A DNA stretch of 64,000 bases from assembly GCA_000750105.3 (NCBI GenBank), contig JPHH03000003.1, positions 744,001 to 808,000 on the forward strand, written 5' to 3'. Positions 54,931 through 64,000 of the stretch are shown here, piece after piece (position 1 is the stretch's first letter; the number at the start of each line of letters is the position of its first letter). The position numbers were made by a program, and so were the translations under genes. The notes beneath the pieces are model-generated. The model was not told the DNA's origin, ran no database searches, and saw only the letters and a program-made list of their open reading frames with translations. Source of the DNA: Tolypocladium sp. Sup5 PDA-1. Taxonomy: Eukaryota > Ascomycota > Sordariomycetes > Hypocreales > Ophiocordycipitaceae.

Positions 54931-55299
54931 ATTAGCTGAGCAGTCCACAACCCGAAGAATGACAAATGAGAATTCCAAAGCAAAGTCGTACAAGAGACAC
55001 AGATACCGAGTGTGAATCATGATGTTATTGCGGAAACGCTACCATCATTGCCTTTCCCAAGCCCCACCCACAGCGGCATCATTCTACCGCATAACTGTTT
55101 ACACAAAGCTCTATTCGAAGCTTGAAGAGCGACAATATGGTACATTAGAAGGCCATCCGGCCCACCTACATATGTTGAAACCCCGGCATGGTTGTCAAGT
55201 TGGTTTTTGTCGAGTTGAGTGTCCGGGTCCCCCGTTTTCTGGTTCTCAGAGTATCAGAGTAGAGGGGGAGGTCTACTTGCCCTGGCGCGGGTTGCTTGT
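54931..55299. other. Convergent 3' region of tyw1 and tom20
   Basis: No gene seen. Confidence 0.55.
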
Positions 55300-56033
55300 T
55301 TAGTCGAGGCCGACGTTGGGGATGTCGCCCAGGTTGATGCCGGGGGAGCGTGTGCGGATGTCTAGGGTGGAGTCGTATGCGATCATCTCGGCCAGGATGT
55401 CTAATATGGGCTGGCGAGGGTGTTAGCAATGCGTCTGGAGGGCCTCGAGTCAGGGAGCTCACCTTGGGCACGGTGCTGTCGTAAATCTTGATGAGATCGC
55501 CGGGGGCGGGGTACACCTTCAGGCCCTTGTAGAACGCGAGGGCAGACTCGACGGACTTTGTAGCTGTCGAGGGCATTAGTGTCGCTGCACCGTCGGGGCT
55601 GTGGAAAGGGGGGCGAATCATACGATCAGAGCTCAGCATCTCGCCGGACATGACCTGCTCGTTAAAGTAGGCCTCGCGCTCCTCCACACCGGCGGGGAAG
55701 CCCTCATCCTTGGCCTCATCGACCCTGGCCTTGATGGCGTCTCGTTGGCGCCGCGTCGACTCCTCGGCCTCCTCCTTCTCGGCGCGGGCCTGGCGGCGCT
55801 CGTTTCTCCTCAGGGTGCGGCGGAAGTCGGCCTGGGAGCGTCGGCGGTAGTCGAAGAAGACGGCATATCCTACACGGCGCGGAAGAGAGGTTGCGTTAGC
55901 CGGCCTGCACGGGAAACCTGCGGTCGCAGGGCGATGCGGGAGCATGGATCGCAGGGAGGGAGGCCATCGTACCAACTACTGCGGCCGCGACGGTTGCGAC
56001 TGAGGCCGTCACGACGGTCGATGTCTGCACCAT
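55300..56033 (-). CDS. tom20: Mitochondrial import receptor Tom20
   Basis: Predicted 172-residue outer-membrane protein from minus-strand exons 56033-55973, 55869-55624, 55563-55463 and 55410-55300. An N-terminal anchor ([20 protein letters not shown]) is followed by a basic/acidic coiled segment ([26 protein letters not shown]). The receptor domain carries [17 protein letters not shown] and the TPR-like [23 protein letters not shown] motif. The C-terminal [15 protein letters not shown] tail is well conserved in fungi (recollection). Tom20 recognises amphipathic presequences in the TOM complex. It is divergent from exo84, with 444 nt between start codons. Confidence 0.93.
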
Positions 56034-56477
56034 TATGACGGTCCTGGGCGAGCCAAAAAGCGGCAATGTATGTTCGCAGGAAGCAGGGGATCGCAGGGAG
56101 ATGTGGCGCTGAGCGGTGGAATTGAAGGACGTCGTTGCCCGGGCTGCGGTTGTAACGGGTGATGGCGTTGAGAGCTGCAAGCTTGCTCGTGGCTGTCGAC
56201 CACAGCCGACCAATTTTTTTGACGACATCAGCCTGGCATGGGGGAGCATTGGAGCTCGGAAGATCGATTCCGCGGCCGCCGGCAGAACGTCGGCCCAACT
56301 GGGAGCTTCGACGACTCGTTGCGCGCCAGCTCACTGCCCCTGTGACTGAAACACCGAGGCCACCCTCATCACGGTTGGCGGGCAGCGCGACGCAATCGAC
56401 TCCCTGCCGCGAGGTAGACGGCACAGCATTGCTGGAACACAGGCCCGACTGGCCGACGCACATCCTGGCTCGGCAAT
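56034..56477. promoter_or_regulatory. Shared divergent upstream region of tom20 and exo84
   Basis: 444 nt between start codons with no gene. No TATA box is evident; promoter sharing is inferred. Confidence 0.45.
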
Positions 56478-58635
56478 ATGTCTGAAGAGCGCAGCAAGAT
56501 ATCGCTGCGGAGCGGGCCCAAGCGAAAGGGCCGCCCGACGATTAGTGCGCCGAGGCAGATCTCGAGTCCCATCCCGCAAGATGACGCCCTCAAGGGCGGT
56601 GCAGCTGCCGCGCCGATTGAGCCGGTTCCGAGGCCTCGCCTTCGGGCGGCGCCAGCGCCCGGTGGAAAGGTGAGGATCCCCTCGCGCTCTCGCCATGGTG
56701 CTGGATCATCCCCCCGCTGACTATCCTCAGACTTCGGATCTCGTGAAGCAACGATACTCGACGCGGTTCAACAACCTGCCCACCGACTTTGATTCCTCCG
56801 CACCTCCGGTTCCGGCAGTGCCGTCGGTTGGCCAGTATGATCCAAGGGACCGACGGCCGCCGCCGTCCCGCGCGGGTGCTGCCCCCGTCGTCGACATCAA
56901 AGCTCTCCGGGATCCCAGCCTCGTCCCTGACCAATTCGTCTCGGCTGTGCTGGGCGACGCTACGGAAGATCAGATCCACGAGTTTGAAGAGACGTTGCGG
57001 AAGCTCAAGGGCCGCGCGGCCACGGACCTGCAGCAGAACCTGATGCAGAACCGGACGCAGTTCATCAAGATCAGCAAGGAGGCCGAGAAGCTCAAGGGCG
57101 AGATGAGGGCTCTCGGTAACCTGATGGCGGAGCTGAAGACGAACACAACTGCTCTGCGGGCGGCGTCGATGAAAAGTGACGAGCCGGCCACCATCCCCGG
57201 ACGCGCCCCCGCGGGCTTGAGCAAGCGAGACAAACGGAGCTCTGTCGCAGATAGGAGCGCACTCTGGAACTCGCAGATGCAAGCCTTGTACAAGAACGTC
57301 GAGGGGTCGCAAAAGTTCCTGCCCAACGCGGTTGGGCGCCATGTCGTCCAGAACGCCGGCCCCTGGATCGAGCTGGACAACGCGACGTACAAGTCCCGGC
57401 GGGCGATGCAGATCTTCTTGCTAAACGACCACCTCCTCATTGCGTCCCGTAAGAAGCGAAGGGCTGATGCACCAAATGCGGACACGCGGGGGCCTATGAT
57501 CAAGCTCGTGGCAGACCGTTGCTGGTCGCTGCTGGACATTGAAGTTGTCGACATGCCGGGTACACGAGACTCATCGGGTGGCAGGAACAAGCTTGCTGAC
57601 GCCATCATGGTCCGTGGCGGAGGCCAGGAGTCCTTCATCTATCGTACAGAGAAGCCGGAAGCTTCCGAGAAGAAGACGCTACTGCTCAATGTTCGAAAGG
57701 CTGTAGAAGAGCTACGAAAGGGTCTTCAGTCTGAGATGGAGGCCAACAACAAGGCCCGAGAGACCATCAACTACTTTGCGTCGCGAGACCCAGGGCTGCT
57801 GCAGAAGACGGAGCTGCTGGAAACACTCTCGGACATCAAGGACATGCTCATCGAGGTGGATGGCAAGCAGCAGAATCTACGATGGGTCGAGAGCCAGATG
57901 GACGAGCTGGACATTGATGTCGCCCTGCAGCGGGTCGAGCCTTCGGTGGCGCGCGTGGAGAAGCTCAAGGGCCTCGCCAGGGGCCTCAAGAGCAACGTGG
58001 TTGCGCAGGACTTCATCAACTTCAAGGTCGAGGAGAGGTCCACCAGGCTGGCGGGCATCATTATCCGGGACCTGGAGTCGACACACAGCCAGCAGATGAA
58101 GACGAAGCGAAACGTGAGCTGGCTGGCTCGGCTCGGCTTCGAGGACCGAGCCAGGGAAGCATACCTCACAGCCAGGAGCGGAATCATTCGCAAGAGAGCA
58201 AGGTATGTGCAAGGTCTTGGGCTGTGGACAATGATGCTGACCGTGGACAGGCAATGCATATTCCAGGGCGACCTCCACCTGTACATCTGGCAGCTGTCGT
58301 TTGTGTACTTTACCATCATCCACAACACGGTGCAGTGCTTCCAGAGCTGCTTCCCGCCGCCCATGATGAGCGCGTGCGTCAAGTGGGCCAAGGAGGCCGT
58401 GGAGGCCTTTAACGTGATCCTGGCGAGGCAGCTGAGCAGCACCGAGCGCGGCGGGCAGGTCTGGACGCAGTGCATGGAGAGGGCAAAGGAGCACGCGCAG
58501 AAGCTGTCCGAGGTCGGGCTGGACTTTAAGAACCTGGTGGGACGGGAGCTGGAGGAAGAGGCGGCTGCTGCTGCTGCTGCTGCCGGGGCAGGGGACGAAT
58601 CGGGGTCGCCGGTGGGACTGGGGCTGGCTCAATGA
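56478..58635 (+). CDS. exo84: Exocyst subunit Exo84
   Basis: Predicted 682-residue protein from exons 56478-56669, 56731-58202 and 58251-58635. The basic N-terminus (KRKGRPTI) precedes the family motif LVKQRYSTRFNNLP. Two coiled-coil stretches (EFEETLRKLKGRAATDLQQNL; FIKISKEAEKLKGEM) lead into the PH-like domain (about residues 248-350: WIELDNATYKSRRAMQIFLLNDHLLIASRKKRR region). The C-terminal helical rods end in a Glu/Ala-rich tail encoded partly by a GCT repeat (58564-58583). Exo84 tethers secretory vesicles to the plasma membrane. The last intron is only 48 nt, in frame and stop-free, so its retention would insert 16 residues. Confidence 0.92.
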
Positions 58636-58675
58636 TGACGACGACGACGACGGTGATGGCGATGGCGATGATGGC
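58632..58675. repeat. GAC/GATGGC trinucleotide-like repeat
   Basis: Runs of GAC (four copies) then GATGGC units directly at and after the exo84 stop codon. A change in repeat length near the stop could alter the exo84 C-terminus. Confidence 0.75.
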
Positions 58676-59479
58676 AGCGCGAGAGATGGCAATGAGATGA
58701 ACGGAAGCGACTGTGTGAATAAGAATGAATGCATTGTTCAAAGCGCAATATCTGACGATGAATGCGGTATCTGATGGTGACGGGAGGCTGAGGTGAGCAC
58801 GAGCCACAGGGGCGAGGGGTGCCGCAGCAAGCTGTGGGAGTGTCATTGGGCGGGGATTGGGCAACGCTTGAAACCTGGAACAGGCTCTGTGAATGATAAG
58901 GTATAACTACACTCTGGAGTATGCTATTAAAAATTGCAGAATAGCACAATAATCGTCTTTGAGCACAATTCCTCACTACTGTCTGGAATGACGGGACGAG
59001 GTAACCATTGTTTGGATTGTTTTGGTGAGGTGTCGGGCTTGTCTCTCCTGGCGCCACCAGACGCCTGCCTGCAGCTGCAGCTGGAGATTAAGCGAGGCTA
59101 CCAGCAATCTCAGCCAGGAGCAGACGGCCCAGCAGACAGAAGCTGCATCCGCAGCCCCCCCGTCAACGGCAGCACCTCACCGGCAGCATCATCAGCACCA
59201 CCACCACCAGCAACCACAACAACGACCGACGCCGCCGCCCACCGCGCGATAATACCACGAGCAACGGGCGAACCCTCCCCCCGCGGGCGACAGCAACGTA
59301 CCTCTAGCTTGTGCTCATCGTCGCTCGGCCCCTCGTCGATTCCGCTCCCGCCCTGAAGCCAGATCTTGAGCCTCCCTGTTTCGCTGCCCCACCGATCGCG
59401 AACCTGGGCGTGACCGCAACGTCATTTTCTCTCCCCTTCATCCCCCGACGCAGCGCCCCGACATCCGCATCGCAGTATC
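58636..59479. other. Intergenic region between exo84 and the PP2A gene
   Basis: No gene seen. It begins with GAC/GAT-GGC trinucleotide repeats (to about 58675) and holds CACCAG-type repeats near 59190-59225, then a C-rich leader to PP2A. Confidence 0.55.
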
Positions 59480-60946
<1,467 letters not shown>

Positions 60947-61583
60947 CCTTGCACGACCTTCATGTTCAACGAGAGCTCGAGGCACCCGCCCCCGACGGCC
61001 ATGACACAAAGGATAGACGGGTTGGAACGATTGGAGCGGAGTCTCCGTAACTGTGTACTATTAATCTTGATGCCAATATACGGGACACAGCCATCAACCA
61101 TGACGAGTCTACATGATTGTGGGAGAGGGCTGCGCAGGCATGCCCGGCAGGGGTCTAGATCGCGGGGCCTTTTTTTGGAAGATTCCCAGACGCGTAGCAT
61201 AGAGTGGGCGGACAAGGGGGAGAAGGAAAAACAAAAAGTTGCGAGTACACGTCGACGTGGCAGCCCGTGCTTCCATCTAGAGTGGGCATCTGTCCGGCCC
61301 TTTGTCCCCTGCTGCAGGCTTCTCAGATGTGGGATGAGGCCCAAGGGGACGATGCTACGAAGTACTTGATAAATTCACATCTTGCTGACGTAGAGGCAGG
61401 TGGGTACTTTGTATATTTGAGCGAGTGCCGTCTGACACTTGATCATCAGCGCTTGCTGAACAACTAGGAGATGTCTATATCCAGGGCACCACTGCCCGTT
61501 GACCGCGCCTATAAGCCAAAGCCTATGTGTTCCGCTTTCCCGTATAATACAAGGCTATTTACTCAGCAAGTTTGTCAACGGTG
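60947..61583. other. Convergent 3' region of PP2A and DUF3112 genes
   Basis: No gene seen; contains a T7 run near 61170. Confidence 0.55.
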
Positions 61584-62756
61584 CTATGCTAGACGGCTTT
61601 CGGCTTCCGGCTTCTCGAGCTCGTTCTGGAGCCTCGACTCCCACGCCCTCTCCTGCCGCTGCTCATCTGCAACCGTCGGTGGCTGCTCGTCGTCGCCCAC
61701 GACGGCCTTGTCTGCCTCGGCACCGTGCGAGTAGTCGCCCGGGCGGCAGCTGCCGTTGGGGATGTGGAAGCGGCGGTCGAAGCGATTCAGCGCGTAGGTG
61801 AAGATGACGACGATCTCGATGGTGAAGTTGACGCAGTAGTAGGCGGCCTTGTGTTGGAACCAGGCCGGGTCGGCGGCGGGCCGCTTGATGTAGGCGGCGC
61901 CCGCGCGGAAGCCGGCGCCAAAAGTGAGCAGGACGGTGGTGAAGAGCAGGAGGAGGACCTTGGTGCGCATGCTGCCCGTGCCGAACTTGTCGACGGGCTC
62001 GCGCCGCGGCAGGAGGAGCGCGAGGGCGGTGATGGGCAGCGGGAGGAAGGCCAGGACGACGAGGAAGGTGACGGCGAAGAGCTGGATATCGCGCAGCCTC
62101 TGCAGCGTGGCCACGTCGAGCGTGTAGAAGCTGTAGACGGTCGCGATGATGACCATGACGAGGCAGGCCACGACGGCGGCGAACAGGCTCCGGAACGCGA
62201 TGCGCAGCGGCTGGCTCCACCCCAGGCGCGGCTGGTAGGCGCGCAGGACGCGCTGCGCGAAGATGAGGTTGATGATGAAGAGCAGCAGGACACCCGCGTT
62301 GGTGAGGATGTTGGCGGCGATGGCGACGCGGGCGTTGTGCGGGTAGCAGGCCCAGACGATGCGCATGACGTTGGCGCTGATGCGGGCCATGGAGAAGCCG
62401 AAGAAGACCCCTGACAAGACGAACTTGTGGCCGCGGCGGCGGTTGAGCTGGAAGATGGTCATGTTGAGGGCGGCGGAGAGGGCGAAGAGGAGGAGGAAGA
62501 CGGCGGAGATGGGCACGTCGACGGTGGTGGTGGGGATGCCGCCGAGGGCGGCGCCCTGGGGAGGGTAGGGGGGGCCCTGGAACGGTCAGTATGGGTTGAA
62601 GCCGTGGTGGTCATGGTGATGTTTGGGTGGCGATGGTGGCGATGGTGTTGATGGTGCTGACTGTTGACCTGGGGCGGAACTGACCTGTTTTATGAGCTGC
62701 TCCATCGGGTTGGGTTGGCCCTGCTGCCCGCCGGTCGGGGGAGCGTTTGTGGACAT
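61584..62756 (-). CDS. Seven-transmembrane DUF3112-family protein
   Basis: Predicted 354-residue membrane protein from minus-strand exons 62756-62685 and 62576-61584. Seven hydrophobic segments can be counted, starting with VPISAVFLLLFALSAALN and ending with CVNFTIEIVVIFTYALNRF. The sequence NRRRGHKF.LSG.FFGFSMARI and the YPHNARVAIAANIL block are typical of the DUF3112 proteins of filamentous fungi (recollection). The N-terminus is soluble and rich in Gln, Gly and Pro (PTGGQQGQPNPM), and the tail is acidic. The seven-helix layout resembles receptors such as RTA-like or GPCR-like proteins, but no ligand or enzyme motif is visible. Function is unknown. Confidence 0.82.
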
Positions 62757-64000
62757 GGTCGCAACGGCGACGATGGTTTCGTCTGTCGTGGTGCGGTGAA
62801 TGGCGATGGTGTTGTCAATGTTGTCGCGATGTAAGTCGTGCAGCTGCAGGCTCTCTCGCAGGCCGCAGGTACTATCGCGAGGAACCACAGCGACGGGTGG
62901 GATTATGAATGTGCAGGCATCTCACCTGGCACACGGGCGACGCCCTATTGTTATTTACATTTAGTCTGCACTGCGACAACGCTTGTTTCGACGGAGCTAT
63001 CGTGCCCAGCAGCCCGCCTGGGCAGATGGCGTCGTCGGTGGCATCGGCGCTCGCGCATGGCCAGATCCGGGGGTGCGGGCCAGGTCGATTGCGCTAGTAC
63101 TCCGTAACGCTCCCTGATTCATCATGCTCGCATTGCCACTGTTGCTGGGCTAGGGCTGGTGGATGGAGTCGAGCGGCAGTCGGGCAGTTGTTATGCGATG
63201 TGTGCGGCGATTGTTGGTGGTGAACAGTCACGAATTGGACATCACCGAGTCCACCAGATCACCGAGCCTCAGCGCCCTGTTCAAATCACCGAGCCACGGA
63301 CTACATAGGTACGGAGGACGGATACGGACTACAGCGCCCTGTTATCATAGGTATTAGTGGATGAACCAGCGGCTTGGTCCGCCTGGCGCACAAAGCGTCG
63401 GGCACCAGAGGGTCGGCGGTCGGCGGTTAGGAGGCGCGAGGGCCGACGTTGCTCCCCACCTGTTGGCTCTCGTGTGGGTCCAGGGGTCGAGCCTCTGCAC
63501 CTCGTGCTCGACTTCGGACAACAAAGAACTGGTAAGCGTGGATTGTGGTATAAGCCGCCCCTCGGACTCGGGAGAATGTAAAGGAAGCTGAAGAGACGGG
63601 CGCCTTTGCACATATCTGTCATCGGAGGCTTGTGCACCATGTTGGCTGTGGTGATGATGCCCCCGGCTGAGCAGTGAGGACAGCGAGTCCGTCGGGTGAC
63701 TGTCAAGCGAGGACCGAACGACCATGGAACCTGGACGGCAAAGGACTACGAGATGCTACTGCGATGGCCTCCACGGCTGCTGGCTGGTGTCCAAGCATGA
63801 GGGACGTGAAGCTACGAATTGCTCTAGTGAGCTCATGCCATGTTGCCGTTCAAGCCCGTTCCCGTCTTCACTGATACGATAAACGGTGCGCAAAGCAGCA
63901 TAGAGGGCAGGGGATGTTGGGCCGCAATCCAAGGCACGGCGTGCAGCTTGGGTCGAAGCGACCGAGAACCTCCCGTCGCCAACAAAAACGGACAGCCTGC
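62757..64000. other. Intergenic right edge, no gene recognised
   Basis: Open frames are short and without motifs. TACGGACTAC lies at 63324-63333 inside a short stretch of related words (TACGGAGGAC). A gene may begin beyond the window. Confidence 0.5.

Overview
This window looks like nuclear DNA of a filamentous ascomycete, most likely Sordariomycetes and probably Hypocreales (inference). It is GC-rich and gene-dense. Introns are short (about 48-100 nt, mostly GTRNGT...YAG, often with a CTRAC branch site). The gene content is fungal: KapC-type bZIP, Erg25, NCA2, DASH Dad4, SUR7/PalI, Got1, Tom20 and Exo84. There is no bacterial, viral, CRISPR or rRNA signal, and I found no tRNA or intact transposon. 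I rebuilt 26 multi- or single-exon genes of reasonable certainty plus two weaker ones. Exon joins were checked by reading frame and by agreement with family length.

Layout. 0-10 kb: two diverged, head-to-head GPI-anchored surface-protein paralogues; a doubtful 64-residue membrane ORF; an MscL mechanosensitive channel; a small 14-cysteine secreted protein behind a TATA box and a 38-bp imperfect inverted repeat; a SUR7/PalI membrane protein. 10-29 kb: a long intergenic gap, a Rab GTPase with a long insertion, the giant Slh1/ASCC3 RNA helicase, the SNARE Ykt6, a disordered fungal protein, a 2.5-kb gap, profilin and Got1. 29-35 kb: INO80 subunits Ies6 and Arp5, with DASH subunit Dad4 between them, then the bZIP factor KapC. 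36-44 kb: a metal amidohydrolase, pterin carbinolamine dehydratase, C-4 methylsterol oxidase Erg25 and mitochondrial NCA2. 44-48 kb: a divergent pair encoding an Ssu1-type sulfite exporter and cysteine dioxygenase. 48-64 kb: a HIRAN/SNF2/RING helicase, wybutosine synthase TYW1, Tom20, exocyst Exo84, the PP2A catalytic subunit and a 7-TM DUF3112 protein.

How genes work together. Most are housekeeping genes arranged as head-to-head pairs: Slh1/Ykt6, Ies6/Dad4, amidohydrolase/PCD, Erg25/NCA2, Ssu1/Cdo and Tom20/Exo84. Two groups are functionally coherent. Cysteine dioxygenase and the sulfite pump would together turn surplus cysteine into exported sulfite, a reducing route used by keratin-degrading fungi. 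Ies6 and Arp5 are physical partners in the INO80 remodeller and are encoded about 1.3 kb apart. Intergenic DNA carries a recurrent family of short motifs (TACGAGTAC and TACGGACTA) that I did not see inside genes. I see no secondary-metabolite cluster or new multi-gene defence-like system. The best candidates for a second look are the Cdo/Ssu1 pair, the inverted repeat upstream of the secreted protein, and the dispersed motifs.
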